A DNA stretch of 64,000 nucleotides from JACRAO01 sp964490895. Lineage in GTDB: Bacteria > Bdellovibrionota > UBA1018. The notes beneath the pieces are model-generated. The model had not been told where the DNA came from. It searched no databases and saw nothing but the letters and a program-made list of their open reading frames with translations. The position numbers were made by a program, and so were the translations under genes. The stretch covers positions 1-64,000 of the forward strand of contig CAZBEI010000116.1 of the NCBI GenBank assembly GCA_964490895.1, written 5' to 3'. Below are positions 11,913 to 19,757 of this stretch, piece after piece. The first letter of the stretch is position 1; each line of letters starts with the position of its first letter.

Positions 11913-12062
11913 TTATTTTCCTTCTCGGTGTGCAGTATGCTTACGACAGAACTTACAGTATTTTTTCAGTTCAAGCTTATCTGTTTGTTTTTGCTTGTTC
12001 TTACTAGTCACGTAATTTCTACGCTTACAATCTGTACACTCTAATTGAACACTCACTCTCAT
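11913..12062 (-). CDS. rpmG: 50S ribosomal protein L33
   Basis: 49 codons read directly from the minus strand ([20 protein letters not shown] at the start, ending HTAHREGK). Four cysteines in two pairs (CTDC and CKFC) mark the zinc-binding C+ form. This is the standard place for the gene between tuf and tRNA-Trp. The ATG is six bases after the tuf stop, with no strong ribosome site of its own, so translational coupling to tuf is likely. Confidence 0.96.
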   Translation of the reverse strand: MRVSVQLECTDCKRRNYVTSKNKQKQTDKLELKKYCKFCRKHTAHREGK

Positions 12063-12068
12063 ATATTA

Positions 12069-13259
12069 TTACTCTATAATTTCAGCAACCACTCCAGCGC
12101 CCACCGTTCTGCCACCTTCTCGGATCGCAAAACGAAGTTCCTTTTCCATGGCAATCGGCGTGATCAACTCCACTTCTACTTGAACATTATCTCCAGGCAT
12201 CACCATCTCCACATTGGCCGGAAGCGTCACAACTCCTGTAACGTCTGTCGTTCTAAAATAAAACTGCGGCCGATACCCCTTAAAAAATGGAGTGTGTCTT
12301 CCGCCTTCTTCTTTGGTCAAAATATAGGCAGATCCCTTAAATTTTTTATGCGGCGTCACTGACCCTGGAGCTGCAAGCACTTGGCCTCTTTCTACTTCCT
12401 CTTTTTTTGTACCCCTCAGAAGCGCACCAATGTTGTCGCCAGCCTCACCGTGATCTAAGAGTTTTCGGAACATTTCAACACCCGTCACCACTGTTTTAAC
12501 GGTGGGTCTCAATCCAATAATTTCTACTTCCTCGCCTACTTTAATGACTCCTCTTTCCACTCTGCCTGTGACCACAGTGCCTCGACCAGAAATAGAGAAG
12601 ACATCTTCGACTGGCATTAAGAAGGGCTTTTCTTTTTCCCGCTGAGGTTGTGGAATATATTCGTCTATCGCTTGCATGAGCTTTAAAATAGACTGTTCAC
12701 CGAGTTCTCCAAGGTCTCCCTCCATCGCCTTCAGAGCTGAACCTCGAATGACCGGGATTTTGTCCCCCGGATATTTATAATTTGTAAGGAGTTCCCGAAC
12801 TTCCATTTCCACAAGGTCTAAAAGCTCCTTGTCGTCCACCGTGTCACATTTGTTCATAAACACAACAATGGCTGGGACACCCACTTGGCGAGCCAACAAA
12901 ATATGCTCTCGCGTCTGTGGCATGGGACCATCTGCCGCTGAAACAACGACAACAGCACCATCCATTTGAGCCGCTCCAGTGATCATGTTTTTTACATAAT
13001 CTGCGTGGCCTGGACAGTCCACATGGGCATAATGGCGCTTCTCTGTCTGATACTCCACATGGGTTGTATTAATGGTAATCCCGCGCTCTTTTTCTTCTGG
13101 CGCATTGTCAATTTGGTCATAGGCTTTTGCCTGTGCTAACCCCTTTTTAGCCAATACGGTTGTAATGGCCGCAGTTAAAGTGGTTTTTCCATGATCCACG
13201 TGCCCAATGGTTCCAATGTTGACATGGGGTTTATTTCTTTCAAATTTCTCTTTTGACAT
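12069..13259 (-). CDS. tuf: translation elongation factor Tu
   Basis: 396 residues, full length. GTP-binding motifs are intact: [26 protein letters not shown] and the SAL-type motif. It delivers aminoacyl-tRNA to the ribosome. Preceded by four tRNA genes and followed by rpmG, the classic thrU-tyrU-glyT-thrT-tufB arrangement. The region just before the ATG contains 12-base tandem repeats that each carry AGG (separate entry). It is the only tuf copy in this window. Confidence 0.99.
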   Translation of the reverse strand: MSKEKFERNKPHVNIGTIGHVDHGKTTLTAAITTVLAKKGLAQAKAYDQIDNAPEEKERGITINTTHVEYQTEKRHYAHVDCPGHADYVKNMITGAAQMDGAVVVVSAADGPMPQTREHILLARQVGVPAIVVFMNKCDTVDDKELLDLVEMEVRELLTNYKYPGDKIPVIRGSALKAMEGDLGELGEQSILKLMQAIDEYIPQPQREKEKPFLMPVEDVFSISGRGTVVTGRVERGVIKVGEEVEIIGLRPTVKTVVTGVEMFRKLLDHGEAGDNIGALLRGTKKEEVERGQVLAAPGSVTPHKKFKGSAYILTKEEGGRHTPFFKGYRPQFYFRTTDVTGVVTLPANVEMVMPGDNVQVEVELITPIAMEKELRFAIREGGRTVGAGVVAEIIE

Positions 13260-13266
13260 AGTTTTC

Positions 13267-13303
13267 TCCTACCTTTGGTCCTACCTTTGGTTCATGCCTT
13301 TGG
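13267..13303 (-). repeat. tandem repeat over the tuf ribosome-binding site
   Basis: On the mRNA strand CCAAAGGTAGGA occurs twice in a row at a 12-base period, preceded by a diverged third copy (CCAAAGGCATGAA). Each full copy ends in AGGA, and the last supplies the Shine-Dalgarno for the tuf ATG at 13259. The architecture parallels the repeat before rplJ and suggests duplication of ribosome-binding segments in highly expressed genes. Confidence 0.8.
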
Positions 13304-13334
13304 TGCATGCTTACACAAGTTAAATTTAAAAAAC

Positions 13335-13411
13335 TGGAGCTCTTGACGGGAGTCGAACCCGTGACCTCTCCCTTACCAAGGGAGTGCTCTAGCCAACTGA
13401 GCTACAAGAGC
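13335..13411 (-). tRNA. tRNA-Thr (anticodon GGT)
   Basis: Cloverleaf with acceptor GCTCTTG/CAAGAGC, anticodon stem CTCCC/GGGAG, loop TTGGTAA, TPsiC loop TTCGACT. CCA is encoded. Last of the four tRNAs before tuf. Confidence 0.95.
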
Positions 13412-13422
13412 GTCCTATGGTA

Positions 13423-13496
13423 AGCGGGAGACGGGACTCGAACCCGCGGCCCTCAGCTTGGAAGGCTGATGCTCTAGCCAACTGAGCTACTCCCGC
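13423..13496 (-). tRNA. tRNA-Gly (anticodon TCC)
   Basis: Cloverleaf with acceptor GCGGGAG/CTCCCGC, anticodon stem TCAGC/GCTGA, loop CTTCCAA. CCA is not encoded (TTACC follows the acceptor). Eleven bases from tRNA-Thr(GGT), eight from tRNA-Tyr. Confidence 0.95.
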
Positions 13497-13504
13497 ACCT
13501 TTTT

Positions 13505-13590
13505 TGGTGGAGAGAGAAGGATTCGAACCTTCGAAGGCGTACGCCGCCAGATTTACAGTCTGGTCCCTTTGGCCACTTGGGTATCTCTCC
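13505..13590 (-). tRNA. tRNA-Tyr (anticodon GTA)
   Basis: Class II tRNA with a long variable arm (about GCGGCGTACGCC). Acceptor GGAGAGA/TCTCTCC, anticodon stem CCAGA/TCTGG, loop CTGTAAA. CCA is encoded. Confidence 0.95.
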
Positions 13591-13623
13591 TTCGCATTGC
13601 TCTCGCCTTGAGCCTGAAGCGTC

Positions 13624-13699
13624 TGGAGCTGGAGAAGGGAGTCGAACCCACGACCTGCGGTTTACAAAACCGCTGCTCTACCAGCTGAGCTACTCCAGC
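13624..13699 (-). tRNA. tRNA-Thr (anticodon TGT)
   Basis: Cloverleaf with acceptor GCTGGAG/CTCCAGC, anticodon stem GCGGT/ACCGC, loop TTTGTAA. CCA is encoded. First element of the tRNA-tuf transcript; the promoter must lie within about 13700-13833, where I see only weak hexamers. Confidence 0.95.
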
Positions 13700-13833
13700 C
13701 CAATGTAAAATAGTCAAACTGGAGCGTAAACTAACACCTCCAGCTTTCAACCAGTCTTTTATTAGCGCAAGGTTCCATCGTTTCAGAAAAAAGTCAATGA
13801 GAATCAAAAAAATATTTAGACCTCAAACTCAAT

Positions 13834-14571
13834 ATGCGTCAAACTAGAGGAGTGCAGCCTATTTTAATCATACAACACGCCGAACATGAACACCCCGCAT
13901 CACTCCTTGATAAAATTAAATCCATGGGCTTTTCTTATGAGTGGATTCACCCCAATCGGGGCGACCCGTACCCAAAGTCAGACACCATCAGGGGCATCAT
14001 TTCGCTCGGAGGGCCCATGAGTGCCAACGACGCAGACCAATACCCCTGGATCCTGCAAGAACTGGATTTATTAAAGCAATGCATTCAGGAAAATCGGCCT
14101 GTTTTAGGTCTTTGTTTAGGAGGACAACTTCTGGCAAAAGCCCTCGATGCAAAGGTGGTTAAAAACCCCACCTTAGAAATCGGTTGGTTTCCACTCACCC
14201 TTACGAATTCAGGCACAAAAGACCCTATTTTTCACTCCTGCCAGCCAAACCCGCTCGTTTACCACTGGCATCAAGAGACCTTCCAGTTACCGAAAGGAGC
14301 AACGCTTTTAGCCCACTCTGCACTCTGCAAAAGGCAGGCCTTTCGAATTGGCAAAAATGCATATGGAATTCAGTTTCATCCCGAAGCGGATTTGAGACTC
14401 GTCAAAGAGTGGCTAAAAGCCACACCCGCCCAAGAAGAAATTTTAAATCTAAGAGCACAGGGCAATCTGGACACTGTTCAAGACCCTCACACTCAGATCC
14501 GACTTGCTGAGAGCTGCGAAAAGGTGACTTTAAATCTTGTTCATGCAATGGTAAATTTGTTCAATCAATGA
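13834..14571 (+). CDS. class-I glutamine amidotransferase-like protein (GMP-synthase GATase type)
   Basis: 245 residues. The GATase1 fold is visible: oxyanion-strand region GIISLGGPMSAND, nucleophile Cys94 in LGLCLGGQ, and His182 with Glu184 in QFHPEAD complete the triad. It resembles the stand-alone GuaA-type amidotransferase family, whose members hydrolyse glutamine or gamma-glutamyl substrates; the substrate cannot be told from sequence. The ATG at 13834 has no ribosome site, whereas AGAGGAG at 13846-13852 is ideally placed for an ATT at 13861, just where family N-termini begin. First gene of a four-gene coupled operon; its stop overlaps the next start as ATGA. Confidence 0.85.
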   Translation: MRQTRGVQPILIIQHAEHEHPASLLDKIKSMGFSYEWIHPNRGDPYPKSDTIRGIISLGGPMSANDADQYPWILQELDLLKQCIQENRPVLGLCLGGQLLAKALDAKVVKNPTLEIGWFPLTLTNSGTKDPIFHSCQPNPLVYHWHQETFQLPKGATLLAHSALCKRQAFRIGKNAYGIQFHPEADLRLVKEWLKATPAQEEILNLRAQGNLDTVQDPHTQIRLAESCEKVTLNLVHAMVNLFNQ

Positions 14572-15338
14572 CCAAAAAACTACAAACCTCTTATTGTTTT
14601 ATTTTGTGTTGTTTGGTTTTACCTGGTTGTGCCTCTGCACCAAAAGAAAAGCCAATAAGTCTTGTTGAAAAAATCCAAACCGATCAAAACTACAGCACCG
14701 TTTTAGTACAAAAATTCGAATCTCAACTCATCAAAAAGCAAGATGTGGAGATCTCCGTGTACCTTAAAACCCTCACCGAGACCCTCGCGCAGGCCACCCC
14801 CCTAAAAAATGCACCCATCGGGGTCATTACGGTTTCGGATCCTGAAAACAAGTGGAGAACTTATGCCCTCCCCGAAGCCCGCATTTACCTCCCCATCGAA
14901 CTCCTCAAAAACCTCAACTCAGAAAGCGAACTGGCTGCGACCCTGGCTTTCGAGCTTGCAAAACTTAATCAAAACCTTGTGTTTAAACAAATTGAAAATC
15001 AATTTCCACTCAGTGACCCCAGCGAAATCGAAGACCAATTGCACTCGCTTGAGTTTTTTACACCCCGCGGAATTTTCGCATTCAAAGAAGAAGATTTGTT
15101 CTTATCTGTCGTACAAGCTGTGGACATTTTGTACCGTTCCAGATTCGACCCCAGGGGGCTTCTGGCTCTGTGGAATAAATTTATCAAAAATCCAAAATAT
15201 TCTCCACTGGATTCTAGCACTCTCCAAAAACTTCTCGAAAAAACTTATACCCTTTTGGCGATCTACACTCCTCTCCGAAATCCCATCATTCGCTCCAACC
15301 GATTTATCGACATCCAATCAAGGATCAAAAACTTATGA
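14568..15338 (+). CDS. lipoprotein resembling an M48 peptidase without its zinc site
   Basis: 256 residues. Signal peptide with lipobox LPGC, so Cys21 would be the lipidated N-terminus. Residues about 93-135 follow the M48 pattern: WRTYALPEARIYLPIELL matches the usual ALPGG-IY strand, and ESELAATLAFELAKL matches the E-ELAAVLAHEIAH helix. Both zinc-binding His are absent (FELAK in place of HExxH, residues 128-132), so catalysis is not expected. A scaffold or regulatory role in the envelope is inference. Its ATG overlaps the amidotransferase stop and its stop overlaps the amgK start. Confidence 0.75.
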   Translation: MTKKLQTSYCFILCCLVLPGCASAPKEKPISLVEKIQTDQNYSTVLVQKFESQLIKKQDVEISVYLKTLTETLAQATPLKNAPIGVITVSDPENKWRTYALPEARIYLPIELLKNLNSESELAATLAFELAKLNQNLVFKQIENQFPLSDPSEIEDQLHSLEFFTPRGIFAFKEEDLFLSVVQAVDILYRSRFDPRGLLALWNKFIKNPKYSPLDSSTLQKLLEKTYTLLAIYTPLRNPIIRSNRFIDIQSRIKNL

Positions 15339-16354
15339 AAGACCTCTTGCAAGAAATCAAAAATTTCAAAACATCAACTCTCATCCAAAGCATGCGACCC
15401 TTGCCCGGTGACGCCAGCACTAGAAAATATTTCCGAATTACCCTGCACAACAAAAAAAGTTTTGTCCTGATGAAAACGGATTCCTTCGAAGAAAAAAAAT
15501 CAGATCTTCCATTTTTAGTGGTCCAAAATCACCTTGAAACCGCAGGTGTCGTGGTGCCCAAAGTTTATGACTATGACCCCAAACAAGGATTTATTTTATT
15601 GGAGGACTTGGGAGATACAACTTTGTTAAAAAAACTTCAATCCATCTCTCACACAGAACAAGAACGCCACCTCTACGAAAAAGCAATCGACGCCTTGGTA
15701 GACCTGCAAGTATTTGCTTCCCCTGCGAATAAGCCCGCTGTCATTGAACCTTACAAACTGCGCTTTGATGTAGAAAAGCTGATGTGGGAAGTACATTTCA
15801 CCATTGAACATTTTTATAAATATTATTTAAAAAAAGAAATCAAAGGGGGTGACCTCAAAACAATGCTCAGCGGTTTTTCTGAAATCTCCGAAATTCTCGA
15901 AGCACAGCCCGTTGTACTCACCCACCGGGACTATCACAGCAGAAACATCATGGTTGTGCCACACAGAAAAAAAATAGAACGCCTGGTCTTGATTGATTTT
16001 CAAGACGCGCGGCTTGGACCCAAACACTATGACTTAGCTTCACTCTTGAGAGATAGTTATTATCAATTGGACGACATTCAAGTGGATCGTCTGATTGATT
16101 ATTACATTGCCAAATGGGAAGCTAAAATGGGCGATAAAATGAACCGGAAAGAATTTCGGCGTATTTTTGACCTGATGGCTGTGCAGAGAAGTTTCAAAGC
16201 GATTGGGAGTTTTGCCTCTTTTTATCACTTAAGAGGCAATCCTCTGTACCTTAAATACATTGGAACGAGTTTTGAAAATATTCGACGATCGCTTCAAAAA
16301 TACGCCAAATACCATCCCCTAAAAGAGGTGCTTTTTCATTACTACAATTTCTAA
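15335..16354 (+). CDS. amgK: N-acetylmuramate/N-acetylglucosamine kinase AmgK
   Basis: 339 residues, aminoglycoside-phosphotransferase fold of the COG3178 type. The P-loop-like GDASTRKYFRI is near residue 25, hinge ILLEDLGDTTLL near 90, catalytic HRDYHSRNIMV with Asp and Asn, and metal-binding IDFQDARLGP. In Pseudomonas AmgK phosphorylates MurNAc at the anomeric position, feeding MurU and bypassing de novo UDP-MurNAc synthesis. The next gene is a MurU-type nucleotidyltransferase, which supports the assignment. The start overlaps the preceding stop as ATGA. Confidence 0.85.
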   Translation: MKDLLQEIKNFKTSTLIQSMRPLPGDASTRKYFRITLHNKKSFVLMKTDSFEEKKSDLPFLVVQNHLETAGVVVPKVYDYDPKQGFILLEDLGDTTLLKKLQSISHTEQERHLYEKAIDALVDLQVFASPANKPAVIEPYKLRFDVEKLMWEVHFTIEHFYKYYLKKEIKGGDLKTMLSGFSEISEILEAQPVVLTHRDYHSRNIMVVPHRKKIERLVLIDFQDARLGPKHYDLASLLRDSYYQLDDIQVDRLIDYYIAKWEAKMGDKMNRKEFRRIFDLMAVQRSFKAIGSFASFYHLRGNPLYLKYIGTSFENIRRSLQKYAKYHPLKEVLFHYYNF

Positions 16355-17165
16355 CGCTCTTATTTTAGCCGCTGGCTTAGGCACCCGGCTCAAACCTTTT
16401 ACAGAGACCACCCCAAAAGCTTTGCTCCCTCTCATGGGCATCCCCATGCTTCAGTTTGCCATTGATTTGCTGAGAGAGGCGGGGGTAAAAAAAATCGTAG
16501 CCAACATCCACCATTTGCCCAAACAAATGCGAGAAGGATTTGAGAAACTTGACCTTCGCGGTGTCTCACTCCAGATCAGCGACGAAAGTGGACATCTGTT
16601 AGGAGGTGCTGGTGGAATTAAAAAAGCTGCCGCTCAGTTTGACAGAAATGAACCTTTCTTTCTCATGAATACTGAACCGCTCTGTGCTATCGATCTAAAA
16701 GCTTTAGCGGATTGGCATTTTAAAATGGGAAAACTTCTCACTCTGGCCATTTTGCCAAAAAGCGAAGAAGACAGTGAAGAAACCTATACAGAGATCGCTA
16801 TTGACTATAAAACCTATCAAATCACTGGCCTTGGTCCAAAAACCAGGGAGCAGCCCTTTTACAGCGGCATCGCAGTGATGGATCCTAAGGTTTTAGATAA
16901 AATACCAGAAGACGTTCCCTCTCATATTGTCCAAGAAATTTTCACCCCAATGATCGCCGCCCGTCAGGCCGGGGCCTATCTGTACGATAAATTTTTTGTC
17001 AATATAGGTACTCCACGAGATTGGCAGAAAGCCCATTTTGCTTTGGTGGAGGCCATGGAGAAAGGCACTCTCCCCAAAGTTTGGGCTGAGAGAATAAATA
17101 GCGTTTCAGAAAAATTAGCCCCCGGCGTTTGGATAAGAAAAGGCTGTGCTTGCGAGAGCCCTTAG
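16338..17165 (+). CDS. murU: nucleotidyltransferase MurU (UDP-MurNAc pyrophosphorylase), probable ATT start
   Basis: About 275 residues. The sugar-nucleotidyltransferase signature NALILAAGLGTRLKPFT lies at the extreme N-terminus, followed by TPKALLPLMGIPML. No ATG, GTG or TTG exists between the upstream in-frame stop (16320) and this motif. The first TTG (16422) would delete the motif. ATT at 16338 lies 7 bases after GAGGTG (16325-16330), so an ATT start is proposed; ATT at 16347 is the alternative. MurU converts MurNAc-1-P to UDP-MurNAc. It overlaps the amgK end by 17 bases, and its stop overlaps the convergent gene's stop. Confidence 0.8.
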   Translation: MTTISNALILAAGLGTRLKPFTETTPKALLPLMGIPMLQFAIDLLREAGVKKIVANIHHLPKQMREGFEKLDLRGVSLQISDESGHLLGGAGGIKKAAAQFDRNEPFFLMNTEPLCAIDLKALADWHFKMGKLLTLAILPKSEEDSEETYTEIAIDYKTYQITGLGPKTREQPFYSGIAVMDPKVLDKIPEDVPSHIVQEIFTPMIAARQAGAYLYDKFFVNIGTPRDWQKAHFALVEAMEKGTLPKVWAERINSVSEKLAPGVWIRKGCACESP

Positions 17166-18205
17166 TCTCTCCTGCCTCTAAAATCTTGCGCTTTGTGGCT
17201 TGTCAGTTCGCGTGGTTCAAACTCTAACCCGCCGAGCGCTTCATAGGCAATGCTACTTTGTCCCTTTGGAGATATAATAGTGGGATAGGTGGTATTTACG
17301 TCTGTTAAAATAAGACGTTTCTTAGTTCCTTCGGCCACAAACCAACTCCAGTCATTCTCAGAACGATTCGAAAGCTGAATGCCAACCATTTGAGTCACAC
17401 ACTCGATACAATATTTTTTTGTCAATTGCCCCCCATTGATTTTGCAGGTTCCATCTGGCAAAAACTCTATTTCTTTAGTGAAAAAAAGATTGTACGTCTC
17501 GTCTATTTGTGTTTCTTCGCCTTTTTCGCCAAAACGTATTCCTGTACATTTGAATTCTATGGAGTCACGAAATGACCCGTGAGCATAGTTCACCTCTGCA
17601 GGCGAAATCTTTTTTTTATTATACACTTTTTTTCCATCAGGCGAAGTTTTCACCGTTGTTTTTTCTACCTCTCCTAAAAGTCGCTGAAAACTATACACTG
17701 GCCCAATGAGTGATTTATTTTTTCTGTTTTGATTAGCAGCCAGCAATTGCTCCAAATCTTTTTCTGATATTTTTCTTAGCTGGACTGGGCTTGGTACTGA
17801 GTGGGCGCCATATTGACCTGATCTATTTTGCTTATATTTGCTGGTTGTGAGCGTTGCCCTATCGCCGTTGGGCGAAATCTCAATGAGCCATCCCATGTCA
17901 TAAGTATAATCTATTTTGCCATCTGCATTTTTTTGCTGGTGAACCTTTACTACGGTTGTAGACTCTTCTCTGTCTATTTTTGGGTTTGTGCGATAAATCT
18001 GCACTGCCTTGAGATCTCCCTTTTTGTCTTTTGTAATTTTAAAGAACTTTGAGGGGGGGTTGTTTGGATTGTCTGCCGCTTCTGGATTTTCATAAATCCA
18101 ATAGCTTTTATCTTCTGCAAAGGAGATTTTCAGGTTTGTGTATATAGCGACAAAACAGGCTAGCACCACCAACATCGGCCACTTATTATATTTTTTAATA
18201 TTCAT
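17162..18205 (-). CDS. secreted protein of unknown function
   Basis: 347 residues. The N-terminus has a positively charged start, a hydrophobic core (MLVVLACFVAIYTNL) and a probable cleavage near FAED, so it is exported. The rest is polar and beta-rich in appearance, with four cysteines in the C-terminal half (including CIEC), which could form disulfides in the periplasm. I recognise no family. AGGTAAAAGACA precedes the ATG. Single-gene transcript, convergent with murU; the two stop codons overlap. Confidence 0.75.
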   Translation of the reverse strand: MNIKKYNKWPMLVVLACFVAIYTNLKISFAEDKSYWIYENPEAADNPNNPPSKFFKITKDKKGDLKAVQIYRTNPKIDREESTTVVKVHQQKNADGKIDYTYDMGWLIEISPNGDRATLTTSKYKQNRSGQYGAHSVPSPVQLRKISEKDLEQLLAANQNRKNKSLIGPVYSFQRLLGEVEKTTVKTSPDGKKVYNKKKISPAEVNYAHGSFRDSIEFKCTGIRFGEKGEETQIDETYNLFFTKEIEFLPDGTCKINGGQLTKKYCIECVTQMVGIQLSNRSENDWSWFVAEGTKKRLILTDVNTTYPTIISPKGQSSIAYEALGGLEFEPRELTSHKAQDFRGRRD

Positions 18206-18549
18206 TGTCTTTTACCTCTATATTTTATTTAACAGCCATACAAATAAAAGGAAGCAAGTCTTGTGCCAATTTTTTAAAACCTCGCCCACAAAAAAGTTAT
18301 TGCTTTAAATTGTGCAATTTCAATAAGCTATAGAGTTTGGTTTTCTCAAATGTGTTTGAGATCGTTTCTCGGATTCCATGTGAGTGACTAAAAAGTAGAC
18401 AGTATTTTAGCTGAACACATAAAAAACGTTGTTTTTAGCGAAGAATTTGAGGTTTTTTGATTTATGTTATCTTTCTAATCTTGTGTCAAAATCTTGTGCA
18501 ATTTTGTTTTTTAAAATTTCTCTATATTATTTTTAGGATTTTTAGGTAA
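18206..18549. other. AT-rich intergenic region
   Basis: 344 bases between the divergent secreted-protein gene and the small antitoxin-like frame. Strongly AT-rich, with several copies of TTGTGCAATTT-like and TCTTGTG words (18260, 18310, 18480-18500). I see no tRNA, riboswitch or strong hairpin. It should contain the promoter for the minus-strand gene at 18205, but no hexamer pair stands out. Confidence 0.5.
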
Positions 18550-18771
18550 TTGATTGAGCGGAAAGCATCGACTTCAGGTGGAACATGCTTTCAGTGTTCT
18601 CGAACAAGACCCCAGACTGCCATCATTCCATTTGAGGAATACGAATCTATGCTGGAAACTCTAGACATTCTTGAAACTGAGCCCGGCATTGTAAAAAAAC
18701 TCAAAAAAGCACAAGAAGAAATAAAAGCCGGTGATTTTGTAAAATGGAATAAGGTTAAACGAAAGTCCTAA
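18550..18771 (+). pseudogene. Phd/YefM-type antitoxin remnant
   Basis: The C-terminal two thirds (about residues 23-73: AIIPFEEYESMLETLDILE, then GIVKKLKKAQEEIKAGDFVKW) match the Phd/YefM antitoxin pattern of a strand ending in IP-EEYE followed by helices and the usual toxin-contact tail. The first 22 residues do not look like the family's DNA-binding N-terminus, and the only start is a TTG without ribosome site. No toxin gene follows. A decayed, toxin-less antitoxin copy is the simplest reading; a short functional orphan cannot be excluded. Confidence 0.5.
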
Positions 18772-18834
18772 CGCTGAGGCCAAATCAAAATAAGGAGTGT
18801 TCGAAATCATGGGATTGTAACTGGAGACCCAAGC

Positions 18835-19707
18835 CTACCGCGCCCCTCCCGTACGCAAAAGATCCTTCACAACACTGTACATCACCACGGGGAGGACTTC
18901 TAAATCGTCTACCTCACGCAGGGCTCCATGCCCTTTGGAGGCCAACTCCCTACAAAGCGCGAGGGAAGCTTTTTCCTTTCCCATTTTTAAAACTACCAAG
19001 TGTGGAAACCGAGGCGCTAAATACGCAGGATCTCGACCTGCTGTGTATTTTCCATCTGTCAAAAGTACCGTGGAGGGGGGTCTGCCTTTTCCTCTTTCTA
19101 AGAGTGCGTCGACTAAAGCAAGCGAAGTTTTTAGCCCCTCCTCTAAGTGTGTGTAACCTTGGGCTGGAACATCTAAAAAGCGCTCTACCAATTGTTCAAT
19201 CGAAATTTTTTCGTCAGGACGTTTCAGGAGAGCTGCTTCGTTTTCAAAAGCCACAATCCCGATGGGATCCTCTGGAAATTGCAACAACACAACAGCCAGA
19301 GCCACAGCAGTCAGCGCGAGTTTTTCTCCCGTCATCGACAAGCTTGTATCCACCGTGAGGATCACACCTTGTTTCCGGTGGAGCTGATAGTTCATCCAAA
19401 TCATTTCAGGGGACGAAAGAAGTGGGTCGTTTTCGAGGGTCTCCTCTAAATCAAGTTCGGGTTCCATGGCATTTTCTGGAAGTTCGTTCCAAGGCGAAAT
19501 ATTTTGGACTACGGGATGGGTGACGGACCCTAAAATATTTTGGGCTTGCTCTAAAACAGCCTGGGCAGAAATTTTTCTAAGATTTTTCGCGATTTTTTTA
19601 AACTGTGCCTTTGCTTTAAACTCGTGATATCGCGTCGCTACATCCCACCCCGACAGAGAAGAAATGTCTAAATCTCCATCCGAAATTTCCGCAGCTTCGG
19701 GGGGCAA
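18835..19707 (-). CDS. von Willebrand factor A (CoxE-like) protein, partner of MoxR
   Basis: The 290 residues downstream of a TTG carry a C-terminal VWA domain with MIDAS motif DTSLS (Asp120, Ser122, Ser124), the Thr in QGYTHLEEG and the Asp in LLTDGK. MoxR-VWA pairs act as chaperones that insert or eject cofactors in metal or complex enzymes. Start problem: the TTG has no ribosome site, and the frame is open upstream to 19781 with sensible residues (TLVPADKVPPLLVFDKPFF). No ATG or GTG occurs. It probably continues from moxR through the A10 run at 19764-19773. Last gene of the lysine operon. Confidence 0.8.
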   Translation of the reverse strand: MPPEAAEISDGDLDISSLSGWDVATRYHEFKAKAQFKKIAKNLRKISAQAVLEQAQNILGSVTHPVVQNISPWNELPENAMEPELDLEETLENDPLLSSPEMIWMNYQLHRKQGVILTVDTSLSMTGEKLALTAVALAVVLLQFPEDPIGIVAFENEAALLKRPDEKISIEQLVERFLDVPAQGYTHLEEGLKTSLALVDALLERGKGRPPSTVLLTDGKYTAGRDPAYLAPRFPHLVVLKMGKEKASLALCRELASKGHGALREVDDLEVLPVVMYSVVKDLLRTGGAR

Positions 19708-19757
19708 GAAAAAGGGCTTGTCAAAAACAAGAAGGGGAGGGACCTTATCTGCCGGAA

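Noticed and set aside
13553..13807. Open frame across the tRNA cluster
   Set aside because: It runs through tRNA-Tyr and tRNA-Thr on the same strand and has no ribosome site; chance frame.
18550..18771. Complete toxin-antitoxin locus at the Phd/YefM-like frame
   Set aside because: No RelE/YoeB/Doc-like gene on either side and the DNA-binding N-terminus is missing.
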